This document shows, in pieces, positions 1-10,842 of a DNA stretch of 64,000 bases. A program made the position numbers and the translations under genes. Within the stretch, counting starts at the first letter, position 1; the number at the start of each line of letters is the position of its first letter. The notes below the pieces were generated by a model. The model was not told the DNA's origin, searched no databases, and saw only the letters and a program-made list of their open reading frames with translations. This DNA comes from Otis tarda (Eukaryota; Chordata; Aves; Otidiformes; Otididae). Location of the stretch: contig CM048552.1 in assembly GCA_026413225.1 (NCBI GenBank), positions 136,227,053 through 136,291,052 of the forward strand, given 5' to 3'.

Positions 1-3000
1 CACATGGCAGCTATGGTGGCCGACCATAGCCTTAGACATTATCTCCCAGTAACATGCAAACCCTTACCCAGTGAGGTCTTGGTAGAACAACAATAATCTT
101 AGATCATGAGCAGCTTCGCTTTGCAGCCTGCTTTCCTCTGTATTCCTTCTAAAATATTTTCCAAGTTTCGGACATGTCCATCTGCCTTTGCAGATACATT
201 GGTTTATTGTTTAATTTTTCAGGGATCCATTAAAATAGAAACACATAAAACTTTTGCCAAGATGTCTAAAAAATAAATAAATAAAACCCACATTATTCAG
301 TCAGTGCAGGAAACAAAGATTTATTAAAAAAAAAAAAAAACAAATTAAAAAAAATAACATCTGAACCACTGTCTCAGTTTTTCCACCACTTTTTCAGATT
401 TGTTCAATGTCTACAGAGACTCCAGGGTTTTGCTGAAGCTTCATCTCTTCCTGACCCTGCAGTGGAGTTACATCTATCTTTTTCCAATAATCAAAGAAAG
501 GCTGTTTTTAAAAAAAAAAAATGTTTTTTTCCTGTTATAAGTACTAGTTTCCTTGTTCAGGCATTGTCCTTCCCTAGCTGTTTCTCAGCTACCTGTTCAT
601 TTGGCACAGTGTTATTTGCTCGTCCTTTGCCCAAGGATAACAAACTCAGAGTTTTGTAGCCCTCTGCTAAATACAACAGCTTTTCCAACCTGCTGTGGGT
701 GTGACAAATCAAAACAAGGAGGTTATGTTGCAGAATAGAAGCAAACAACACACACAGGTGGATAAACATATATTTAGCCACGTACGGACCTGCCACATCA
801 CCAATGGATGCGAAGTCAACAAGTTTCACAGGCACACTGATTTTGTTAAAGCTTTTACTAAAAGGAGAGTCTCCCACCACTGGCAAAACAAAACACTAGC
901 CAAACTTTATTTTTTTAAAAACACAGGCACTGACAAAACTAGGAACAACAGACAAAGTTTTGCTTTCTTTCCAACAGATTGAAAACAAAATCCTGAAGGC
1001 TCTCTGCAGTGAAACCACATGGTTACGGATGCCTCTCCCTCAGGCATGGAGCACACAGGGCCAAAGACTGCTGCTAAAAAACAATTTAAACTATTTGCCC
1101 CTGGTTATATGATGTGAGTCGTGGTTGTACAAGATTGTTCGTGTCTCCTGATGAACTCTGTGTCCATGGGCTTCTGTGAATACATTTTCATTTTTAGCCT
1201 TCTCTTAATCTGCAGAAGAACCTTACACGTATCAAAGCTGCATCTTGTCCTTGAATGCTCCTTTTTTTCTCTGAACTCTCTAGCTTATTTGGCGGTTTAT
1301 CTTGTCTCCGCTTTCTTTGCAGCCTCTTGATACCATCTGTGAATTTGATTGATGTGTAAGTTTTCTTCTGTTATTATTTTAGGTCATTTATAGAGAAGTG
1401 AGTGTTAGGCTCAACACTAATTCCCAGTGAGCTCCACTTTGCTATTTTACCACTCAATTACTTTGGTTTCTGATTGTTCAGCCACTTTTGTATTAAAACC
1501 ACAACTATCTCTGGGTTTTTATAAAGAAATTGTTTAAATTGCATTCCCTTCGTGGAATGTTTTAAATTTTTGCAGAAAGTTTTTTCCTTTATCTACTGAA
1601 AGTAGAAATGAATCAAAGAAAGGAACCAAGTTTGTTGGGCTTCTCTTCAACCCATGTGGTCTAGTTATACTCATATACGACTGCTTACACAACAAATACT
1701 TCTGTACTTACTGTACTGTAAAGGCAGTATACCTACTGTACACTTCCACACGTAACATACTTCTACACATACTGCATGGAAGCTGGGATATATAGGACTT
1801 GTCCACAGCATAACAAGATTTTTCTTTTGACTCACTGTAATGACAGTTGCTTACTCTTGCATATTTAAAGATACACACACTCAGGATTTTTACTGTCAGA
1901 GCAGGACCTGAAATACCTATTCCTTATCTCTTCTTCTTCCTCCAGGTAAGATGGAAAGAGAACTAGCTCAATATTTATATGCTTCCTTATAAATGCTTTC
2001 TTGATATAAAAGTTCAAAAATCAGGGGTAACTCCTTATTCTTCTAGAAGAAAAACATATTCCTTAATGTTTACAGCCAAATATTAAGCATTAATTAATTC
2101 TATACCACATGAAGAAGTCTAATGCTGGTCACGTACATCTTTCTCCTCTAGAATAACACACTCTTAAAATAGCACAGTTTCCATCACGAAGCAGAAAGCA
2201 CAGAAAATGCTTGATAACCAGATCAACTGGACCCTTCCTTGCCATTCATATCATCCTGTGCCTTATGCAGTGTTACCCTGAGATGATAGCGCTGAAATTG
2301 CTGCACTCCAACTAACCGATGACCACTAACACCAGTATTCAGGGCAGGACAATATGCATACCGCTCTGTCCTTACAGGCAGCTGTACTTACAATTTTCAA
2401 GCTATTTATCAGAGACAGAGGTGCTGACTTCACTTTCCTCTAGCACATTTCAGCTAAAGCACAATAAACGATACAAGATGACTGGAAAAATACCTAACAC
2501 AACCCTGCATTCAAGGAAATTGTGTGGTCAAACTAGGGGAGAGAAAAGTTTTTTTAAAAAATATTTTGACTGATTTGCCTCTTACACTTTCATGTCTGCC
2601 ACTCATAGCTCCACAAGACTTGTCAAATTCGTTTTCCTAAGAGGAAGATGTGAATTTTCTTCCTGTTTTTCTCCGAGATGAAATCAAGGAAAAGGGAGGT
2701 GTCAGCAGCAGTCTTCTGTAATCTTTCCATACACTAAATACTTCTCCCTCTGCACTTGGATAGTACAATTAAGTAGTCCTCATTTAGAGTTTGAATCTTT
2801 AATCATGGTTTTCGTAATAAAATCCGCTCTGTTTTGATGGACTTCATGTTAGTTCTCCTCGAGTGAACCCCAAACTGATTACTTGACAGGGAGTATTATC
2901 TCATTAATTATTTAGAGAAACAACTACCAAATTACACACAAAGATTGAGCAGCATATGGTGATTCAGTTTTAATCCTCTGCTCCAGAGTCTAAATCCCAG

Positions 3001-3580
3001 GTGGAGGACTACAATCTTCTTCTGAATATTAATCTAATAGCACCTGTACTATCCCAGAAAATGAACTTCTTGTCCTTATGGATAATTCATCATTTCATCC
3101 ACAGAGACAGAGAAGCCTACAGCCATCCAATTTTAGAAAATATGTGTTACAGGTCCACAAAATCCACTTGTTCACCGTATTTCTGAGCAGTTCCTCAGCA
3201 TCTCTGGACGTTCTCGGCTCCATAATGCTCACTCCCATCATCAACCTTGCAACACCACCCCCAGCACTTGTCTGCTGAGGCACTCACTGAGTGGTCTACT
3301 CCTGATGAGTAAGTCTCCCTTGTACCTCCTTCAGTGCAGGAAGCCCAATTTCTCACCATTTCCTTTAATCTACTCCCAGTACATACGTGCCCTAGATGGA
3401 CGTAAGGGAGACAGAATTGGGGTTTTGAGAGTTGTTAGCTTTAATGACTACTCACAAGTCCATTTGGAAGGGTAACTGAGCACATCAACAACTAAGTTCA
3501 CTCCAGACACTCTGTAGCTTCATCTGATCTCAAAAGTAAGTCTTGTTGCATTTTTTTTTTTAACATAGCTATAGGCTAAA
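1..3580. other. Intergenic DNA, no gene recognised
   Basis: AT-rich sequence with short A and T homopolymers, for example near 326-341 and 3550-3562. Short open frames on both strands have no recognisable domain, no splice context and no similarity I know. Around 1690-1790 there are several degenerate copies of a TACTGTA-like word. Nothing else is supportable here. Confidence 0.6.
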
Positions 3581-4591
3581 GTGGCTTCAACAATATTTAG
3601 AGAGGGAAAAAAAGAGCACTACAAAGAAAATCTAAATCCTACTTCAAACGCAGTGTTATGTTTTTCAGCCCAAATGTCCATGCAAATGACAAAAGTAGTC
3701 TCAAACAGACTAGAAGGGGAAAGGGAAACGGATACTTGCCCAGGAGCTGGTGGGACTTATAGAGAGAGCTTTAAACTAGATAGGAAGGGGGAAGGGGATA
3801 AAGCCAGGCCTGCTAGAGATCGGCCTGGGGAAGTGGTATTGGGATTAGGAGAGAGGCAAGGGGCTCAGCTGAGGTGCGTCTACACTAATGCACGCAGCAT
3901 GGGGAATAAGCAGGAAGAGTTGGAAGCCATAGTGCGGCAGGCAAACTGTGACCTAGTTGCCATAACAGAAACGTGGTGGGATTGCTCCCATGACTGGAGC
4001 GCTGCAATGGATGGCTACAAACTCTTCAGGAGGGACAAGCAAGGAAGGAGGGGTGGTGGTGTGGCTCTCTACGTTAGGGAATCCTTTTCTGCTACTGAGA
4101 TTGTGACTGGGGATGATAACATTGAATCCCTATGGGTAAAGATCAGAGGAAGGGCTGACAAGGCAGACATCCTGGTGGGCGTCTGTTATAGACCGCCAAA
4201 CCAGGATGAAGAGACAGATGAGGTATTCTACAAGCAGCTGGCACGAGCTGCACGGTCGTCAGCCCTTGTCCTCATGGGGGACTTCAACTTCTCTGACATA
4301 TGCTGGGAGTACAGCACAGCACAGAAGAAGCAGTCTAGGAGGTTTTTGGAGTGCATAGAGGATGCCTTCCTAATGCAGTTGGTCAGAGAGCCCACGAGAG
4401 GAACTGCCCCGCTAGACCTGCTGTTCGCAAACAGGGAAGGTCTGGTGGGAGATGTGGAGGTTGGGGGCTGCCTTGGACAGAGTGACCATGAAATGATAAA
4501 TTTCTCAATTCATGGTGGAGCTTGGAGGGGGAATAGTAAAACTGCTACCTTGGACTTCCGGAGGGGGACTTTGAATTGTTCAAGAGACTAG
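3581..4591 (+). pseudogene. CR1 ORF2 N-terminal part: APE-type endonuclease
   Basis: Open frame for the endonuclease that nicks target DNA in target-primed reverse transcription. Counting codons from 3581, the family motifs are in order: TNARSMGNK (Asn103), ITETWW (Glu130), RRGGGVALYV, YRPPNQD, MGDFNF (Asp234, Asn236) and SDHEMI (Asp302, His303). All the catalytic positions of the exonuclease-endonuclease-phosphatase fold are therefore present. The true start is unclear: the frame opens without an ATG at 3581, and clear CR1 similarity begins near the YTNARSM block around 3881. The frame runs into a stop at 4589-4591 because of a frameshift in the G-run at 4563-4567. The CR1 reading continues in the next frame. 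Confidence 0.9.
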
Positions 4592-6384
4592 TAGGGGGAG
4601 TCCCCTGGCATTCAGTCTTAGCGAACAAAGGGGTCCAAGAGAGCTGGTTGCTCTTCAAGAAGGAAGTCTTAAGGGCGCAGGAGCAGGCGGTCCCCCTGAG
4701 CCGCAAAATGAGCCGGCAGGGAAGAAGACCGGCGTGGATGAATAGGGAGCTATTCTTGAGGCTCCGGGAGAAAAAGAGAATCTACCGCCTGTGGAAGGAG
4801 GGACGGGCAACTGAGAATGAATACAAGGAAGTCGTTAGGATGTGTAGAGGTGAAATCAGAAAGGCAAAAGCCCAGCTTGAATTTAACCTGGCCACTGGGG
4901 TGAAAAGGAATAAGAAACTCTTTTATAAATACATTAACAGTAAGAGGAGGACAAAGGAGAATATCCACTCTTTGCTGGATGAGGCTGGGAATGTGACCAC
5001 TGAGGATAAGGAAAAGGCAGAGGTTCTGAATGCCTTCTTTACGTCTGTCTTTAAAGGTCAGACCAGTTATCCTCAGGGTACTCCTCTCTCTGACCTGGTA
5101 GTCTCGGCTGGGGAGCACGCTAACCACCCTGTGATTCTGGAAGAAACGGTCAGAGACTTACTACTCCAACTGGACTGCCACAAGTCCATGGGGCCGGATG
5201 AGATCCACCCGAGAGTGCTGAGGGAACTGGCGGAGGTGATAGCCGAGCCGCTTTCCATCATCTATCAGCGCTCCTTGTTGACTGGTGAGGTCCCGGAAGA
5301 CTGGAGGATTGCCAACGTGACTCCCATTTACAAGAAAGGTTGTAAGGAGGATCCGGGGAACTACAGGCCTGTTAGCCTGACCTCGGTTACAGGGAAGGTT
5401 ATGGAAAAGATAGTCTTGAGGGAGATCATGCGGCATGTGCGGGATGGCCGAGGGATCAGGCCTAGCCAGCATGGGTTCATGAAGGGCAGGTCCTGTTTGA
5501 CCAACCTGATCTCCTTTTATGATCAAGTGACCCATCTGCTGGATGAGGGAAAGGCTGTTGATGTGGTCTACCTAGACTTCAACAAAGCCTTTGACACTGT
5601 CTCCCACGGTATTCTCCTGCAGAAGCTGGCAGCCCATGGCTTGGATGGGTACACTCTTGGCTGGGTAAGGAGCTGGCTGGAGGGCCGGGCTCAGAGAGTG
5701 GTGGTGAATGGAGTTAAATCCAGCTGGCTACCGGTCACAAGTGGTGTTCCCCAGGGGTTGGTACTGGGGCCTGTCCTCTTCAATATCTTTATTGATGATC
5801 TGGATGAGGGCATTGAGTGCACCCTCAGTAAGTTCGCAGATGACACCAAATTGGCTGGGAGTGTGGATCTGCCTGGGGGTAGCGAGGCCCTACAGAGGGA
5901 TCTGGACAGGCTGGAGAGCTGGGCTGAAGCCAATGGGATGAGGTTCAACAAGACCAAATGCCGAGTCCTGCACTTCGGCCACAACAACCCCAGGCAGCGC
6001 TATAGGCTTGGGGCGGAGTGGCTGGAGGACTGTGTGGAGGAAACGGACCTGGGGGTACTGATTGATGCTCGGCTGAGCATGAGCCAACAGTGTGCCCGGG
6101 TGGCCAAGAAGGCCAACGGCATCCTGGCTTGCATCAAAAACAGTGTTACTAGCAGGAACAGGGAGGTAATTGTCCCCCTGTACTCGGCACTGGTGAGGCC
6201 GCACCTCGAGTACTGTGTTCAGTTTTGGGCCCCTCACTGCAAGAAAGACATTGAGGCCCTGGAACGCGTTCAGAGGAGGGCTACGAAGCTGGTGAGGGGT
6301 CTGGAGCACAGGCCTTATGAGGAGCGGCTGAGGGAGCTGGGATTGTTCAGTCTGGAGAAGAGGAGGCTCAGGGGGACCTTATAG
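4576..6384 (+). pseudogene. CR1 ORF2 central part: reverse transcriptase
   Basis: Open frame of 602 codons covering the thumb-proximal linker and full reverse transcriptase of a CR1 LINE, which copies element RNA into DNA at the nicked target. Visible blocks: RRPAWMN linker, [58 protein letters not shown] (first catalytic Asp334), GVPQG block, [10 protein letters not shown] (Asp422, Asp423), RFNKTKC and LGVLID. The GVPQG block reads Leu at codon 395, where the family normally has Ser. Line the frame up with the upstream endonuclease frame and they differ by one base. The stop at 6382-6384 follows a second G-run frameshift, so this frame lacks the normal C-terminus. Confidence 0.92.
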
Positions 6385-6635
6385 CTCTCTATAACTTCCT
6401 GAAGGGAGGTTGTAGTGAGCTAGGGGTCGGCCTTTTCTCTCGTGTAGACAGTGATAGAACTAGAGGCAATGGTTTCAAGCTGCGCCAGGGGAGATTCAGG
6501 CTGGACATTAGGAAATATTACTTCTCGGAAAGGGTAGTCAGGCGCTGGAATGCACTGCCCAGGGAGGTGGTGGAGTCACCGACCATGGGGGTGTTCAAGA
6601 AACGTTTGGATGTTGTGTTGAGGGATATGATTTAG
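6376..6635 (+). pseudogene. CR1 ORF2 C-terminal tail, out of frame
   Basis: After the G-run at 6371-6375 the CR1 protein continues in the next frame. It shows the conserved tail words [31 protein letters not shown] and VFKKRLD, ending in TAG at 6633-6635. The same tail is what is preserved, in old form, in the short CR1 fragments elsewhere in the window. No further stop interrupts it, so the break is the frameshift alone. Confidence 0.85.
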
Positions 6636-6695
6636 CTGAGAAGTATTGGTGATGGTTGGACTGGATGATCTTTTAGGTCTTTTCCAATCTTGATA

Positions 6696-6719
6696 ATTCT
6701 GTGATTCTGTGATTCTGTG
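6696..6719 (+). repeat. CR1 3'-terminal microsatellite, three copies of ATTCTGTG
   Basis: Three perfect tandem copies of ATTCTGTG close the LINE. This direct repeat is the structure recognised by CR1 reverse transcriptase and marks the exact 3' end of the insertion. No poly(A) tail follows. Confidence 0.95.
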
Positions 6720-6720
6720 A

Positions 6721-8343
6721 ATTGTGCAACCTCAAACTTAAGGACAGAAATAAAATCTTTAGAAAAATGTATATTCAGAAATAACTCCTTTTATTATGCC
6801 CTTGCAGCCACCTTCATCAGAGCTTCATGCACGGCCTGAAAACCAACCTACTGCTAATCCTAGGCAAAGCCACGTGAAACCCTGTACTGCATCGAGCCTC
6901 TTAAACCCACATGGTGGCCCTCAGCACAGCTGTCCTCAAACCCTTTCATAGCACCGTAAGGACCACACTCTGACCTCGTACCCCAGCTGTTCTCCCAAAT
7001 CCAAATGCACCCTCGCAGTAAGTCATCTCCACTAGCCACCACCCTGTGGGCACTTCCCTCCAGGCCAGGCAGAGATGGGCAAGGGCACCCTCACAGCCAA
7101 GTGGTCTGTGTGCTGCTACCCAACCCCAAGGTGTCACTGGCTCCTTAAATCCCCATACATGGTTTCAATCCACAAAGTACAAGAAGCACAGCTGCTTTCT
7201 CACTGATGCAACAGGCTAGGTGAGAATGGCAAAACTGAACACAGGTTGCATCCTCTGTTTTTGCATCGTGGGCTCCTGAACGGAAAAGCAATGATGGATG
7301 TGAGCATTTAAAAATTGTACTTGGTATGACACTGGAGAAGAATGCAGTCCTAAAATGAGAAGGATGGTTGAGAGGTGTTTTTTTTCTCCCTAAGCAGCAC
7401 TAGCTTTCTCAGTGCTTTAGCAAGAACTGCTGTAGGATGTGCTGCATGGGATCTCTGCTCCAGGATCTGAGAAAGCACAGGTTTCACAGACTGGCTGCAC
7501 TTGCCAGCATGACACCAGCAACCACAGTCTATGTGTTGCAGGAGAGGCAGGCAAAACCATAGTGTTGATCCTGCCTACTCTGTACTTTTTGTTTGCCTGC
7601 TTCCAACTGCACATAGTGTACACATTAACCAGTTATTTGCCAGATGTCTCCATCCACAGTTAATAGTTAGTCTTCACACATTCTGTGCATTTATTTTTTT
7701 TTTCCAAGCGTCTATCTTTCCTCTTGTGTCACAAGTTTCTGAATGCTCTTGTAATAATAACTGTAGACTAACAGCTGACCTCTGCTGGGCTCGGAGGGAG
7801 AGTGAGTTATAGTCACAAGAATTTCCTAAATAAAGGAGAGCAAAACCACTATGCAAAAGCTCTAGGATACCCCAAATCAGTCTGAATTTATACAGATGGT
7901 CCAGGAAGGGATCATCTCACCTAAACGTTTGCACATGCATCTGCATCGAGCTCTTGATTCTAGATTCTCTCTCTAAGCAGCAATGGCACTGTAGCTCAAT
8001 AGCCTGTGTTATACACTAACTTCAGGGCAAGACAAGTAACACCCTGGAAGTACTACTTCTGTCCAAGGACTGGACTATAGAAGAAGTTCAGACATGTGTA
8101 TCTCAGCTGCCATCACCTATATCAGTTGGGCTGAATCCTACTCTAGCTGCTTGAGCAGCATCAGAAAGAACAAGTTCTGGGTTTGGGTTTTGGTGGGGTT
8201 TTTTTTGTTCTTTACCAGAAGAACTCAAAAGATCTGTAGTGCGACTTTAAGCCACTCAGGAAGCTCAAAACCTGGGCCCAGTATTCCTCAGATAAATTAC
8301 TTCAGTATCTCCTAGCAGGCTGGTGGCAAGACTGTCAAGGCGT

Positions 8344-8379
<36 letters not shown>

Positions 8380-10298
8380 AATGCAAGAGCTGTATGGGGA
8401 AATCAGAACAAGCAAGTTCAAAAATTACTCTCCAACTCAATGAGGAAGAAAATTCTTCCTTCCAGGGCTGTGGCGCTCACTGTCCTTTCTGCACAGTGAG
8501 ACAGCCTTATGAGCAATGTAAAAGGTGGCCTCATGCAACAAGTTCTATAGATTGCATAGCACTAGCTCTCAGGCTGAGTAGTTATCAAACCCAGATCCTC
8601 CACTTCCTAATCAACCTTTAAATCAGTGTATCAAAGAGACTTGCTACTGCATTTCCAGTCTGCTCCTCCCATTATAGTAGCTACTCTTGCTGTAACACAG
8701 GTTGAACTGCCATTGGCGAGACGCATGCATCCTCCAGCAAATGCAAGTGCAAGGACTGATGCTCAATCTGTACCCCTCCCAAATGGCCTTACAAACCTGA
8801 TGCGGGTGCTAAAAGCTCACTTTGGCTTTTTAATATTCAAATTACTTCACTAGAAAAACTTGGGCAACTACAGCCATACAGACTGTCGTACTAGATTTGG
8901 AAAGAGAACGGACTTGTGGATTGCTCCCTTTGGCTTACACAGATCTGACCTCAGTCTAGATTCTTCTTTAGACATCTACTGTCTTTGACAGAGCTAGGCC
9001 TAAGGCAACAGTGACAACTTGTTGTCCCTCTCGTCACAACCAGAAATAGACAAACAACTCAACAAGCGGGTCTAACAACATAAACAACACATTAGTCTTG
9101 CACATGCAGTGTAGAAACAGTGGAGTTCTCGTCTTGCTTCCTGTTTTCTTCCAATGCATGATTTCATCAAGTTCATCATCATGCACAGGGTAATTCTGTT
9201 ACCATGGTAAACAATTTATCACTCTCATTTTATTAATAGTCATTCTAAACAAGTAAAAAAAAAAATTGAATATACAAATTTAGATTTATGCTTTTGGCAA
9301 AGACAGACTGTTTTGTAGATTAGCAGATATAACCGCCCTATCCGGAAAACCTTGCTATCTGAGGCTTGTGTTATGTTCGCACAGATGTTCGCAAATAAAT
9401 TCAGTCTCTGATTATTTTCAGATTAATAGCATCCTGCTCTATTAGAGCATTGCCAAATCATCATTTTATTGCCAGTCTTGCAAGGTTTTGTGCTTTTTTT
9501 CTAAAGTTCCAACTCTAAGAGACACGTGATTAACCAAAAAAAACTTACTTTTCCTTTCTAAAGTCTCAAGCAAGCCTTGTCGCAAGCTTGACTCATGTTA
9601 CCCTAGGGGCCCAAAGAACAGGAGTTAATCTTCACATTTTCTTAATCACTCTCGAGACTTTTAAAGGTCTGACTCATGATTTCTAATGCCTACAGTTGGC
9701 AATACTGCATATACATTACATGTGTCATACCATCCATCTGGCAGTAAGCAAAATCTTTACGAAGTGTCCAATTAGTTACTACTCACACTGTTTCTAATTA
9801 TTTTTTTTTAAATGCACAAACCTCGATGCCAAAGAAGTTACATCACCACAGTAGTCACTCACAGCAACAGAAAGTAAATTCCTCATTAATCTGATTAAAA
9901 ACAATTCGTAAAATCTACCTCCTACACAGTCATGCATGTGAAACCTAAACAGAGCTACTTTAGATTTCTTAACTCAGCAGCCTATAAAACAGAAGGTTGT
10001 AAGCCATGAAAACTCTTACTAAGTATAAACTATGGAAGCATTTGCTGTACTGCTGTCATTAAAATGCAAGTGTAAGAGGCAACTTGTGAAGGCTTATTCC
10101 ACCCCAGGAGGCTCTCACGGCATGCTTGCCGATGCCCCAGCCCACCAGAGGCACACCATGAGCACCTTCTGCATGGGCTGAAGGCACTCTGCAAAGAGCT
10201 GCAGGTTACCTTTGTCTTTCCACTGAGACCAACACCTTTGCAGGTCAGCCATATGGCAGCAGATTTGTCTTACAGCGTACTTCTAAGAAGCTTCTGAG

Positions 10299-10329
<31 letters not shown>

Positions 10330-10370
10330 GGCAGAATGTCTTTTTGCTCATAACATGGGACGGTAGTATT
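6721..10370. other. Intergenic DNA with poly(A) tracts
   Basis: No gene, RNA or repeat family recognised. It contains two long pure A tracts, 8346-8377 (32 A) and 10299-10326 (28 A, followed by GGGG). No recognisable retrocopy precedes either tract, and CR1 elements do not end in poly(A), so their origin is unclear. Short open frames here look like chance. Confidence 0.55.
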
Positions 10371-10842
10371 TCATAGAATCATAGAATAGTTTGGGTGGGA
10401 AGGGACCTTTAAAGATCATCCAGTCCAACCAGAGCAGGGATATCTCCAACTGGATTAGGTTGCTCAGAGCCTCATCCAACCTGGCTTTGAATGGGGATGG
10501 GGGCATCCACCACCTCTCTGGGCAACCTGTTCCAGTGTTCCACCACCCTCAGTGTAAAAAAATTATTCTTCATGTCAAGTCTGAATCTACCTCCTCCTAT
10601 TTTAAAACCATTACCCCTCGTAATTAAGGAAGACCTTGAACCAGATCAGGTTGCTCAGAGCACCATCCAACCTGTCCTTGAATGTTTCCAGGGATGGGGT
10701 ATCCACCACTTTGGGCAACATGTTTCAGTGTTCCACCACCCTCATTGTCAAATTTTTTTTTTTTTTTTATGATGTCCACTCTGAATCTGCCTCCTCCTAT
10801 TTTGAAATCACTACCCCTTGTCCTACCACAACAGGCCTCCAT
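10371..10842 (-). mobile_element. Two tandem CR1 3'-end fragments, minus strand
   Basis: Read on the minus strand this is the 3' end of CR1. The terminal TCATAGAATCATAGAAT motif at 10371 is the reverse complement of the ATTCTATG tail, followed by the GGGAAGGGACCTTTAAAGATC block. A first fragment covers 10371 to about 10622. From about 10640 a second fragment repeats the same internal portion (GGTTGCTCAGAGC, then CCACC...GGGCAAC, then TCTGAATCTGCCTCCTCC) to about 10842. Both are old, with many differences and an expanded T tract at about 10749-10766 in the second. They are either two insertions or a partial duplication. Confidence 0.88.

Larger units (their letters stand above)
3600..6720 (+). 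mobile_element. CR1 LINE retrotransposon, 5'-truncated, long young-looking copy
   Basis: A non-LTR retrotransposon of the CR1 family, the dominant LINE of birds and reptiles. In order it holds an APE-type endonuclease, a reverse transcriptase, a CR1 C-terminal region and a 3' UTR ending in three copies of ATTCTGTG at 6696-6719. That 8-bp tail, in place of poly(A), is the CR1 hallmark. At about 3.1 kb it is shorter than a full CR1 (about 4.5 kb). The ORF1 region is missing, so the copy is 5'-truncated, as most are after incomplete target-primed reverse transcription. The 5' edge is uncertain, somewhere between 3580 and 3760. It lies about 9.3 kb past the 3' end of MSL3 and in the opposite orientation. 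Two single-base frameshifts break the coding region. Confidence 0.95.

Noticed and set aside
4750..6309. Minus-strand open frames across the CR1 reverse transcriptase
   Set aside because: Antisense shadows of the LINE coding region, with no independent motifs.
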